From positions 496,001 through 560,000 of the forward strand of contig BSYQ01000009.1 in assembly GCA_030272585.1 (NCBI GenBank): a DNA stretch of 64,000 nt. The letters run 5' to 3'. Of the stretch, positions 12,945 through 24,164 are shown piece after piece. The notes under the pieces are model-generated. The model saw nothing but the letters and a program-made list of their open reading frames with translations, was not told the DNA's origin and did not search any database. This DNA comes from Bryopsis sp. KO-2023. Lineage: Eukaryota > Chlorophyta > Ulvophyceae > Bryopsidales > Bryopsidaceae. The first letter of the stretch is position 1, and each line of letters begins with the position of its first letter. A program made the position numbers and the translations under genes.

Positions 12945-13587
12945 GGATATGGAGGACAAACGCACTTTTGCGTAGTGGTCATACGAAGACCAGGGGAGCC
13001 GAGAAGAGTTCTGGGGGAGTTGCCTATCACGGAGGTAGCTGAAATTCCATTGAGCTTGGTGGAAGAGTTCGCGTCGCCCCCAGAAGAAGATGGCGTATCT
13101 TACCCAAGGTAGTTACGAGCTCGAATAGCAACCCGGTGAAACGCTTCCACGAACGGCTTGATCTGTTTGAATTTTAGTCGGAGGAGTTTTGGATCGGCTT
13201 GTTTCCGTGTACCGTGTTTGACGCTTTCGTTGTGTACGTTTCCTTTTTTTCCAACAGCAACGAGGATGAAACGACAACGACTACATCCCGTCGAGCGAGG
13301 ACGACTCAAGTGAAGAGGAGGAAGAAACCGTGCCCGAGGAAGAAATTTCGGATGGAGAAAGCGAGGAGAGTTCGGAGGGATCGTTTGGCGAGGCAAGTCA
13401 CGCCGCCGACCAAGAAGACGTGGGATCGGATGGATATGAAGCTGACGACGAGGGGGAAGAAGAGGATGGAAGAAACTGTGATACGCGCAACGTGGGGATC
13501 TTATCAAGGAAGAGGTCGAGGGACTCCAGCGAGCAAGAGGAGGAGGCAGGAAGGAAAAGGAGAAGAAATGGAGGCAGTTACGAATAG
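12945..13587 (+). pseudogene. Acidic Ser/Glu-rich, probably nuclear protein; frame broken by one base
   Basis: An exon at about 12945-13109 follows an AG acceptor (taacag) and reads GYGGQTHFCVVVIRRPGEPR, then LGELPITEVAEIPLSLVEEF, ending at a GT donor (CCAAG|gtagtt). The next exon starts after ttccaacag at 13259; splice phase continues as S-N-E-D-E. Then, at an AAA run (13269-13271), the sensible protein moves to another frame: NDYIPSSEDDSSEEEEETVP and on to RKRSRDSSEQEEEAGRKRRR, ending NGGSYE and a stop at 13587. The spliced frame itself instead runs into an Arg/Lys-rich shadow product. A one-base loss in the A run explains this, as either an assembly error or a real mutation. Acidic tracts beside a basic KR cluster suggest a chromatin or nucleolar protein, but I recognise no domain. 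The 5' end is not found. Confidence 0.5.
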
Positions 13588-13679
13588 CTTGGGACGAAGG
13601 GAATTTAGCATATTTAGCTTGAGTGGGATATAGATGGGGTGCTTGGGACTGATGCTAGCAACTTGTTATAGCAAGGACA

Positions 13680-14130
13680 TAATCTGTAAAATTTTCCACC
13701 CAAGAGTGGGTGGCTAGGCTGAAACGTTGCAACCTGTCTGTTGGACATAGGAATAATAAGTTTCTGGGTTAACCTACTTTGGGGCAGTTCTACAGCCATG
13801 CAACCACCATTTCAATCTTCAAATGAGATTCAAAGACCCCTCTGAGGGTTCGATATTGGCTTTTCAAGAGGGCTATGGGCACTTCTGTCCTTATTTTCAA
13901 TTGATTCCATAAGCATAGGGGGTTTGCTTTCCTGTGCAGATTTCAATTTGAATAATGGTAATGCTGGGTCTGGACATGATATGGCAATTGAATATCTGCA
14001 AATATTCAATGCACCAGCGAAGGAGACACAATAAATTTCCTACCTAAAAACACTGCCACTAGCAAAAGTGGAATATTTTCACCTCACTCTACAATCATAA
14101 ATCACCAGTCAGCCCGGTATTGATTCAAGA
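13680..14130. repeat. Diverged direct repeat, copy 1
   Basis: Blocks here recur in the same order about 680-750 bp downstream. Examples are ttttccacccaagagtgggtgg (13692) against cttcacccaagaaggggtgg (14433), ccataagc (13907 against 14655), and acctcactctacaatcataa (14082) against acctgactctacaaccacaa (14764). The match is patchy with indels, so this is an old tandem or dispersed duplication of non-coding DNA rather than a recent one. No coding potential is evident. Confidence 0.5.
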
Positions 14131-14429
14131 CTTATTTAAATTACCAAAGAACAAGAGAAGAGCAATGTAAGATCGTCAATGCCATTTTATGTTTGAACCG
14201 TACAAGGTCACCTTGTAAGGTACGGTACCTGTTTGTCCATAAGCAGACGAAAGAAAAAAAACTGTTTCTGCTAGCCCAGGATGTCGTTGAGTATTCTTTC
14301 ATCCAATCATTCTTGCCATAGTATCGAAAATCAAGGGTGCTCTTCATGTAATTCACTGGAAAAAGTTGTGGATAGTGATTGTGTTTGGGGCAGTAAGGAC
14401 GATGGGGTCTAGCAAGTAGAGATGATGCA

Positions 14430-14810
14430 GAAAACTTCACCCAAGAAGGGGTGGAGCTTCCACCCTAGATTTGGGAGTCTGGGTGAATTCAGAAGCAAGG
14501 CACTAAGATAGATCATTTTCTCTTGGGTGCTTGACACACTTCTACCCACACTTAAACAAACTACTTGCAATATCGAAGACCCCTTGATGAAAAGCCAACC
14601 AAGAGCCCTAGATTTCAATCCATTATCTTCCACCACCACAAAGGGGGCATCACCATAAGCGATTCTCACTTTGAAATCACCGTTACTGGTGCTGAGCTGA
14701 TAGAAATTGCCGACGACACAACGAATATCATACTTTAAAACATTGCCAAATGTTCAAATTTTCGACCTGACTCTACAACCACAAAATCAACAGTTCTCCC
14801 CGACGTTGAA
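14430..14810. repeat. Diverged direct repeat, copy 2
   Basis: The partner of the copy at 13680-14130, with the same order of short conserved blocks but about 15-20% shorter. It lies downstream of both flanking genes (acidic gene on plus, SUF4/BuGZ gene on minus), in their shared 3' region. Short minus-strand open frames across it have no repeat-supported or splice-supported structure and are not called. Confidence 0.5.
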
Positions 14811-15327
14811 TCGAAACCTCCTCATGCAAATTCGCTAAGAAAAAGAGCCACCAGCCCCACCACCCAAAACATGAGTGCCAACATCGTCCTTAAAACATTT
14901 TGTTTCTCATTTCTTTCCACCCTCATCACACTCCATCCCCAGGCGTGCTCACTTCTTCTGCCTGATTTCATTTTTCAGAATGAAAAATAATATTAGCAAA
15001 AATTGGATATTCTGGAGCTCATTTTTTAGACTTGAAACTGTGATAAGTTGGGTCAATTCCTCCATAAAAAAGTAGTTCAGTGCCCAACTAGTCTGTCATC
15101 CTCCATGAAGGCATTTTGTGAGGTGCAAAATTCAGCGAGTGTTCACGCACGTCAGCATGCCCTTTACTTCCGAAATTACTTCCTTCCGAAATTACTTCCA
15201 ATAAACATGTTTTCAGGATTTTGCCATCTTCAGAAAGCCGTTCCACCCATTCAGAAGTTCATGTTGGGAGCTGTGTCCCCTATTGATTGAATTCTATCAA
15301 TATCAACAAAAGAGATCTCAAACTTCA

Positions 15328-18300
15328 TCATCTCACCTTCCCCCCTTCACTATGTTGCTTGTATTTTGCTTGCTGTGCTCTCCTTTCCTCCTGCACATTC
15401 AAAACCTTCAACTTACAAACTTGTTGAAAACTCTCACAATGCATCCTTTAATCCCACCCTCCAAATGAGTGTTGCTGCAGCAATGAAATCATTCAAAAAT
15501 GACCCTCGAAAACTTGCAGGAGCCATGACATGGGCCTACCATTGAGAACTCCTCATCTTTCCACAATAGATCCAGCTCAGCCGACATAGCACCAGGTTGG
15601 GGGGTGGGCGTTGCAGCAGCTTGATCAGCAGGCGCTGGGGGCCTTGGTTGAGCTGCAGCAGGGACAGGGCCGCCCGCAGGAGATGGCACTATTGGGAACA
15701 AGGCCCCACCAGGTGGAGGTGCACCAGGCTTCATAACAAAACACCAACTCCATCAGCAAACAGGGAAAAAGCCGGAATCGGATGGGAAAAGCATGAAAAT
15801 TCTAGCTTCGTCTCCGAGACATTGTACGAAACCGCCCCCACAAATTTGAGTCATTTAGCGCCCATGCAAAGTCCAAATCATCACCCGAACAAAGTGGAAA
15901 GAAAGGAATAAAAATGAGGGTCACATTTTGACAGAAGAAACATTTTTCCAAGAATTGAAAAATAACCTTTCTTTTATGGATATTTGAATTATAAACACCT
16001 GGACAGGAACTAATGGTGCCCCTGGAGGACCACGGGGAAGTGGAGGGGGTTGCATTACACCCGGTGGACCTCGTGGGGGCATTCCAGGAGGGGGTATCGG
16101 TGGAGGTACTCCTGGCAGCCGAAAGGGTACTGGTGCCCCTGTCAACCGATAAATACTAGAAAATTAGAATGGGGACTGTGTTGCATTCCCATTTTTTACA
16201 TGCCGTTCTCTTGCCCCTGATTGTTTTGTGACGCAGACCTACTGATTGATTTCAAAAGGATAATTTATGGAAATGGATAGACTGAATCTGTGCTTGAATG
16301 GGATACCCTCCCTCGAGACGTACCGGGTGGCATCTGTCCTTGTGGAGGCATCACATGGGGCGGCCGGTACATGCCAGGTACTCCTGGTACCCCTGGTGCA
16401 GTAGGCAATGGTGGCATCCCATAAAACATCCCATATTGCCTGCAAAAAGTCCCACCGTACCCGGTCCGTAAACAAGCATCAAATAGCATTCTAAGTCCAG
16501 CTCACGTTTCAGAAAAAGCTGGATTGTTACTGAGGAACAAAAAATGGAAAAACAAACATTTCTTGCCCTTTGGTTTCCATGTTTTGCCACAAGACAGAAA
16601 TGATAGGAGTTTTTTTGGCACTTACGGGGCAGGAAATACTACTGGATGGACAGGAACTTGGTGCGGTACCGCATACTGTGGGACCACAGTGGGCGGTACA
16701 GCTGCAGGTACAGGTGGGGTTGAAACCGCAGTTGCAACATTCGCCTCCGTAGCCACTTTTTTTGCAGAATGCCTTGGTTCCTCTGTTTGAAGGGTCCAAG
16801 GGGAAAACCATACAAACACACCATTCGTATATCATGTGGTGCCCTTACAGAAGCAAAATCCTCAGAAAAATACGGGAAACAAAATCAGAAAAGAACAAGC
16901 AATCAGTACGGATACTCAGGTTTTCCCTTTTCGATATCTAACCTCACCGGTTGCTAATTTGCTATATCGAATTTGAACATGCATGGTTTTTTCTCCCATT
17001 TTCCTTTAAGGAGAAGGTCTAAGGAGTTGCTATGACTCACTAGAGCCCCCCCCCCCCCCTCTTCCAACCCTACCCATCACCGCCTAAATTAAATCTTACA
17101 TCATAATTACTGTATGTTTAGCTAAGCAAGGCATCCCCGTGTGTCAATCCTATAAAGGCGATTGTATAAACAGAGAAGAAACGAGAAATCGAAAAAGGCA
17201 ATAAGACCCCAACGTTTTTGTTTTGACTTACAGTGCTATATAGGGAAAACGCCAGAGACATGGATGCAAAGCTTACCCTGCAAACGAGGCAAAAACAAAC
17301 CTTGTGACTCTGGGTTTTTTTTCTCCCTTTCCGATGTCCAGCCCCTCTCGAATTTATTTTTTCTCTTGTGTCCTTTCCTCAACACGATTTTACGTCCAGC
17401 CGGAAATTAACGGAAAAAAAAAAGCTAAGAATCTGGAGCCGGGATAACTTACTGGGGGTCTTTTCCTCGCTCTCTAACTTACTGGTGTGTGTGAGTGTGT
17501 GTGTCTACTAGTGGTGTTCCTCTGTCAGACATTCATCCCCCCCAAACAATACGGATTTGAGTGTGTGTTGGAATCAAGTACCAAAGATTCCTCCAGGCTT
17601 CATGTCTTCCGGCACTCCAGCCATCCCAAAAATTTCAATGTCCATCGAATCTCGGCCAGCTTTTGCTCCAGGGACTCTACAGATCGATTGCAAACACAAG
17701 CAATTAAGGATGCACTGTCCAGAGGGTTCCTATCAGAATGCTGGAATTTTGTTGTGAAATTCAAAAAAATGCAGAGAAAAGTGATCCTCGATTTTTAAAC
17801 TTTCCTTCATAATGAATGTCTAACGGTCCAACCAAATTAACACACCAATTAATTGGCCAGCTATATATGTTCATGTGAACAAGACTACTTCTAATCCCGG
17901 CCCTTTTCAAAGGGTAGTTCCACAAATAGACTATATTTTTATTATATATACACAGCAACAATAATTGCGAGTTGAAATTTTAGTTCCTTCCAAAAAGAAA
18001 AATCGGGGAAAAGAGAAATAAAAAAAGAGATCATTCTCAGGCATAGTATATCTGAAATAAAGAGGGAAAAAAAAACAATTGCTTCAAATTCAATATATGC
18101 ACCATACGCCAAAAATTATATCAAGAATGCAAGCACTCTTCCAGAAGTGAGGTATTGGTTTCTGATCGATTCGAAATCAAACACACTCGATACGCAGAAG
18201 CCGTACAATCCCCCCTGAAAACCATTGCAGGAGCGACTTTTCGAAACGAGGTGAGATCCTTGGAACTATGCCCCACCTGTCTACATTAATCTTGTGCACT

Positions 18301-18479
18301 TGGTCGCAGTGAACTTGAAGGCCCTGAGCGGTGTTCATTTTCTTGTTGCAAGCGCTGCAACGGTAATGCTTCGCCTTCTGGTGAGTTATCAACGTCGCCT
18401 CGTCCTTGAAAATTCGATCGCAATAGTAACACCATATCAGTTCGTCCTCCTGAGGTCTCTTCTTCTTTTTCCTCCCCAT
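15328..18479 (-). CDS. SUF4/BuGZ (ZNF207)-type C2H2 zinc-finger protein with GLEBS-like motif, 320 aa
   Basis: Seven exons: 18479-18277, 17676-17582, 16782-16626, 16439-16324, 16138-15999, 15728-15540, 15390-15328; phases agree and total 960 nt plus stop. The N-terminus MGRKKKKR is followed by two C2H2 fingers (WCYYCDRIFKDEATLITHQK, then YRCSACNKKMNTAQGLQVH, residues ~16-63). Exon 2 adds VPGAKAGRDSMDIEIFGM, diagnostic for SUF4/ZNF207. The middle (residues ~100-270) is Pro/Gly/Val-rich and low-complexity. Exons 6-7 join DLLWKDEEFSM to EERRAQQAKYK, a match to the Bub3-binding GLEBS region of this family. In animals BuGZ loads Bub3 at kinetochores and acts in spliceosomes. In Arabidopsis SUF4 acts in transcription of FLC. 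An ATG 12 codons upstream (18515) is an alternative start. The gene may end at this TGA, or GGK|GTGAGA may be a further donor. Confidence 0.9.
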
Positions 18480-19043
18480 CTTGGTTTGAAAATGCGCGTT
18501 CGACTGAGGACACACACCCCTCTCGAAAAACAGAAAACGGGGTTGGGTTCTCTCCTCAAAAACTCCCGTCTGACAATTTCAAATGTTGGTGACTGTCTGC
18601 TGCGTCAGCACCTATTCGTACGAGTAGCGCTGCAAGCAAAATGAAGGAAAAACCTTTCCCTCAATCGCTTCCTCGGGGGGTGGAGGAAAGTTTGAAAGCA
18701 AACGAAACGAAACGAGATGCGAAATGGGGGCAGTTTGACTTTGTTTGTTCAAGCTGTGCGCATCTCGACGTCCTTTGACGATTCTCTGGAGCAGCAGCCC
18801 GCAAGCCGTCGACATTTCGTTTTAACGCGGGCTCCTTCATGTTCTCCCGTCGCACGGACAGATTCTCCTTGCCACATCACGCTCCATATTTTTAATCGCA
18901 TGGAAGAGGTCGTTTTGAAGGGAGCGCTCAAGGCAGGGAGCAACGCGCGCGCTTAATTCATACCTTCTCTCTCTTTCCCTTTTCGCACTTGTCGGAAAAG
19001 CTCAGTGGAAAAACGGTTTGAAAAAAAACACAGTGAAGGAATT
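18480..19043. other. Divergent promoter region between SUF4/BuGZ and DCD genes
   Basis: About 560 bp separates the two divergent start codons. It probably contains both promoters. I see no convincing exon and no clear core element; a pyrimidine-rich tract (accttctctctctttccctt) lies about 65-85 bp before the DCD start codon. Confidence 0.4.
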
Positions 19044-22000
19044 ATGACGGGAGAGCCGCAGGCACCGCCTGGGACCGGGTTGCCCCCGGGGCTTCCACCT
19101 CCACCTACTGCTGCGGGAGGGGGCGCACCCCCAGGAATCGTCGAAGGCGTGCAAAGTTTGGATATCAACTCGGGTGCGAATCAAGCTGCTCAGCCTCCAG
19201 GTTTACCTCCCGGAATTGGCTCCACCCCTGGCCTTCCCCCAGGGGTTGCCCAGGCACCACCCAACGGCGCGAACGCTGGATCTATGATGCCTACCAGTCC
19301 TCCGCCGGGCATCGCACCAAGTGAGACTGGCGCTTTCGGGTTTCGTTTCAGTTGTCCCCATTTGGACTTTCAACTCAAGAACGCAAGAGTCCTTGCTTTT
19401 TTTCTTTTCGACGTTTTATTGTGGCCGAGTGCTCACTGCAAGGGTCTGTGAGGCGTTTGACCCTCCAGGTAAAGCCGTTGTGATGGCTCCATGTGATATT
19501 CGTTCTAGGTCAAACTCCACCTGTTGTTGCCCCCGAATCAATGGCGCCCGGCGGTGTCGAACATCACGGCGAAAAGGTCGGGAACGGAGTGGGTACCCAT
19601 CCTCCACCGTCTGTTCCTGCGTCTGCGCAACCAGCAACTGCGCCTGGTGGTCATCCATTAGCGTCAGGAACGCCATCTCCAGGCGGTCATCCATTGGCGT
19701 CAGGGCCTCCAAGAGAGCGCGAAGCTGAGGGGGGGCGTGGTTTCGGCAGAGGTGAGGGCGTTCGAACACCCCTACATAGAAAAGCTTCTCCCTCGAGAAA
19801 AAAACATCCTCATAGACGTCGCAATCACACGGTATCGACCACCAAGCCAGCTTTCAAGCGCTGGAACATGACGTCGAGTCTACACTTGCTCGAAATCTCC
19901 AAGTCGCTTTGTCACCTAACAGTTTTTCCTGCTGGCGGTGAATCCTGCACAGGCAGAGGTCCAGGTCCAGGGTACGACGGCGGATACGATGGTGGAAGAG
20001 GTCGAGGCATGGGAGGTCGCGGAGGTTACGGTCCCGATGGTGGCTACGGAAGAGGGGGTGGAAGAGATTGGGGCTATGGGGGATACAGCGGGTATCAGAG
20101 AGAGGGAGGCATGGAATATCAAGGCATGCAAAGAGCCAGGAGGGACCTTGAGTTCGAAAACCTGGGGGATGGGCTTGCAGGAGTCGTCATGGGTGTGTAT
20201 TCTTGCCCTTCACCGGAAAATAGAAATACGAATGGAAATATTCTTGTGAAACTGAGTGTGTTTCCATAAGTCCGGTGATCAATTCGGTACTTCAATCTGC
20301 ACCCCAAATCTGCCCAACCTCCAAAGACTTTTTTGCTCCTTCTCCAAATTACACGCTTTCACACTTTTGCTTTTTACTTTACTTGAGCTGGGCATTTCTG
20401 TTGCTGAGAATGATTTTTGAAACATTTAAATGAAGGTGAAATAAGTTTCGATGCTTTTTTTCTTTCCCAGGTTGCACAGACGGTACGAAACAAGAATGTC
20501 TGGACAATCAGATTTTCGGACTTCCTCAAGTTCATTGGGAATACGTCAAAAACATTCGTCCAGGGTGAGGGACTTCATAAACCATGCAACCCAAGGATCA
20601 GTCACAGATTTCTCTAGAACTATCCTTATAAATCGTTCATGGGTTTTCCTGCATGAACGTATCGCAACAAAGGACTGACTGATTGAAAAAAAAAAAGAAT
20701 TCAAAAAGAAAATGGCGATGGTATGAAACTGAGAACAATTTTATGATGGCAATACAAGAAAAGCTGCTGACCTTTGGCAAGGTTCATTTCCTTAAGGGGG
20801 TGTTTGATGATTTGACCATTTTCTGTTTTTTGTGCCATCACTTGATGTGAACAGGATGCCAATGTTTCTATTTAGCTACACGAGGAGGTGTTTGTATGGT
20901 ATATTTGTAGCAGATTCAGATGGTCAAATGAACATCAATATTAATGGTACGTTTTCCTCACTGGGCAGTTTTCCTCTGTATTCTTGCATTCTGCACCTTG
21001 TCAACTCTGCGTTCTTTTGCACAAATGTTAGTAACGTTTCGATCAGGAAAGGGTTTTCTCCAGTAATGTTAACCGATCTGCTTTTTTCAACATGGAAATT
21101 TTTATGGGATGTTCAAAACATAATTCAATTATAGTTTCAGTACTTTTTGAATTGTCTGTTTGGATGGATGAGGAACTCGTGCGGGGGTTGGGGATTGTGT
21201 TGGTTGCTTTGCAGCTTTTTTTTTCCTTTTTTTTTCCTGTCCCACTATGGCTGTTGAATGTGTTTCGTGTTGAATGGAATGCCTCCACTGTTGTATTGCA
21301 TTGTGTGATTTTTTGCATTTGAGGAATCCATACTGATTTTTCCAACCAAATAATCTGTGTTATTTTCAGCTTGGTGCTCTCGTGAAGGGGAAGAAACTCG
21401 ATTTCCTGCTCAGGTGAACTAGTGAATTTTTCTTAAAGATATTTAAAACGCCTCCATTCCAGGAACGGCACTGAATAAATAAACAAATATTTTATGCCTT
21501 TTCCTTGTCTTCTTCCATTGTTCTATGGACGATGCCAGCAGCTTGCATCAATGAAATCTTTTCAACAATGCTGGGCTGTGTGTTGCAAACTGAAAAGTTG
21601 AAGCTCTCAATTGTTCAAATTCAAATATGAAACAATATTCATATTGTTAAGTTGGAAAAAGAACTTATGATCAATCCTCATGAGAAGCCATTCTCTGAAC
21701 GATACGTAGTGAAAGATTTACCAACTGAGTTAGGAATGTTGATGCATCAGGTCAAAGTGAAACGAGAGCATGAGTATGTCGCATTACGGGAAGACGAATA
21801 CAAACACATTCTGAACTATTACAGGTATGAATTTGAATGAGATGAAAATCTGAAAAAGGATTATGGCCAAGTTTTGTTCTCAAGTTTTTCACATCATGAC
21901 TCATGCAGTCTGTCGAATCATTGATATGGTCTGGTACGTTTATCAAATTTATATGGCAGTAAAGTATAAGATCAAAGACTGTTGTAATAATTTTCTGAAA

Positions 22001-23301
22001 TTTGTCATAATTTACTTTGTTTTGAAGTATGAAGAATTTCAAGTTTGAGCTCAACAAAGACCAGGTGGAGCAACTCACTCAGCTCTTCAAAGAAATCACT
22101 GAGGCGGAGCCTGCCAGAGCAGAGCCAGATCCCCCTCCCAGAGTGAGACGTCGACACCATTTCAAGCTCTTTATATTTTTCACCCAAAAAAATAGTCTTC
22201 GAGAAATATCGCTGAGCAATGATTATCGCCCAGCCTAGACGGAAAATTGTTTTTTTCCATTTCAGATTGGAGAGACAACTGTCTGACTAAACTAAGATAA
22301 TGATGCATGGCCCAACAATACTCCTCGAAGATGACTGACATCTCTAAAATGAGGAATTATGTATTTAGTGCAAAAGATAACAACATTTTTCAGGTGAAAT
22401 GGAACCTCCATTTGGGATCAAGAATTGGGATAAACGTCTTGTGTGTTTTATGCTCCAACAGCCTGAAGGAGGTCGCGGGGGTTTCAGAGGAGGCCCTCCC
22501 AGAGGCGGTGGATTCTTCGGACCAGGTCGGGGTCGAGGTAGAGGACCACCAGGTGAGATGCGCACAACTTTCATAGTTACGGGGCCATCGACAGGAGAAC
22601 TGGCCTCACTTGCTTCTGGGACCTGTTCTATATTGAAGAGACACTGACAAATCACTCTGGTTGTCTGCAGGTGGTGGTTGGGAAATGGGTCGAGGCCCAG
22701 GTGGTCGGGGTGGCAGATTCAACGGTGGATTTGGAGGTCCGCCAGGTAGGGGCTTCGGCGGTCCCAGAGGCCCGCCTGGACCTGGCCGAGGTATGTACGG
22801 AAGAGGCCCACCGGGAGGCGACATGAGAGGCCCCCCTCCAGGAAGAGGCGGAATGGGGCACCCATTGGCAGTTGGTGAGGGTGATGCTCGGAAGACGTAT
22901 GAAAATGCGACCTTCCGTCAAATCAGCTTGTGTTCGTTTTGTTTTGGGGTCTTGGATGGGTGGTGGTTCACGAATAAACGGCAAGTTGTAGCCCCTGCGT
23001 TAACGGATTGCGACTGACTGGAGGCTTGGGGTATCTTTATTCAAGAGATGCAAAATTGAAACTAAGGTGTGTGTGGATTTACACAGGTGGGACTGGTGGG
23101 CCACCGGGGATGAATGGCGGTGGACGAGGCACCCCACCGGGCGGTCGTGGACCGCCACCTGGAAGGGGACCCCCTCCAGGGGTTGGTGGACCAGGTGGGA
23201 GAGGCCCTCCCCCATCTATGGGTGGTAGAGGCCCTCCTCCGAGTGCTGCTGGCAGAGGTCCACCTCCACAAGCCACAGGCGCTAACAAAGCTGCATGGTG
23301 A
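19044..23301 (+). CDS. DCD-domain protein with Pro/Gly-rich arms, 595 aa, 11 exons
   Basis: Exons: 19044-19320, 19509-19751, 19953-20192, 20471-20564, 20855-20946, 21370-21413, 21652-21824, 22028-22142, 22462-22552, 22671-22874, 23087-23301; total 1788 nt, in frame. Residues 1-~170 are Pro/Gly/Ala repeats (GTGLPPGLPPPP). Residues ~170-245 are Gly/Tyr/Arg-rich (GGYDGGRGRGMGGRGGYG). A DCD (development and cell death) domain spans ~248-425: LAGVVMGCTDGTKQECL, IFGLPQVHWEYVKNIRPG, MFLFSYTRRCLYGIFVADS, ending NFKFELNKDQVEQLTQLF. The C-terminal ~170 residues are RGG/GRGPP repeats typical of RNA-binding or phase-separating proteins. DCD proteins are plant-lineage and linked to stress and cell death. 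The 21652 acceptor is pyrimidine-poor, the weakest junction. An alternative start at 19005 adds 13 residues. The third intron-exon boundary has an unusual property (see findings). Confidence 0.9.
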
Positions 23302-24164
23302 TACAGAATCAGCGTGCATTGGTTTAAAGAATCAGGAATTCATGGTCTGATCTGGTGCATTAGACCTCAGCATTTCAATTTGACGACAGTGTTGGTGCTG
23401 AAGGTATCTGGGATTGGAAGAGAAGAGTTTTGGTTTGTGATTTCATGGGAGGAAATTGTTGTTGTGGGGTGGGACGGGGGCTATCTGTCTTTTGTTTTTG
23501 TTGTGGAGAAAAAGATAAGGGTTTGCTACGTGAGGTGTTCTGTATGTGTTCGAGGGAGAAATGCCGAAGTTCTAGAGTGTGTGGGTGTATGCAACGGGGA
23601 AGGGGGGAAAAGAATCTGGACTGGATCTGAATCTGAATCTGGCGGGGCGTGTACAATTTTTGACCTGACTGTTTTTTTTTCGTAATGGATTTTTAACGAC
23701 CTGAAGTCATGGAACGAATGCTGGCAGCGTGTTCAAACACAAGGGGTTTGGGGGGACGAATTTAGGAGGTGTTGGGTATTTTGCCACCAATGCTCCACAC
23801 CTACAAGGGCATCATTTTTTTGATTATGCCATAAGAAAGCATGATTTGTTTCTGGGGTACTAAAAAGTGTGATAGTGTACCCACGTGGGTGTGACTACAA
23901 GAAATGTGTCTGCCGTGTCCTTTTCATGTTTCCAAGTCGCCCCCAAACAGCAGAACTTTTCGTATCTTTTTTCCGCCCCCATCGAACTTTCTAAACACCG
24001 CAAGTCTGTCGCCAGCACAGAACAAGGCCGAAACCTGAGCAGGAAACCGCAAGTTTTGGTTTCTTGTTATTCACTCTGGGTAAAAACTCACGTCGTTCCA
24101 AGTGCGAACGGCAGGTGGCAGTTAGCTCGATTGCACCTCCTTTTCTGGGAAGTAGCGCGAGGCT
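23302..24164. other. Intergenic, 3' region of DCD gene and promoter of BTB gene
   Basis: No gene supported. The first ~350 bp are G/A-rich on the plus strand and probably 3' untranslated sequence of the DCD gene. The rest precedes the BTB gene start at 24165. Confidence 0.4.

Noticed and set aside
19916..23319. Minus-strand Pro/Ser/Thr-rich open frames opposite the DCD gene
   Set aside because: These are antisense shadows of Gly-rich codons; the plus strand has a full splice-consistent gene.
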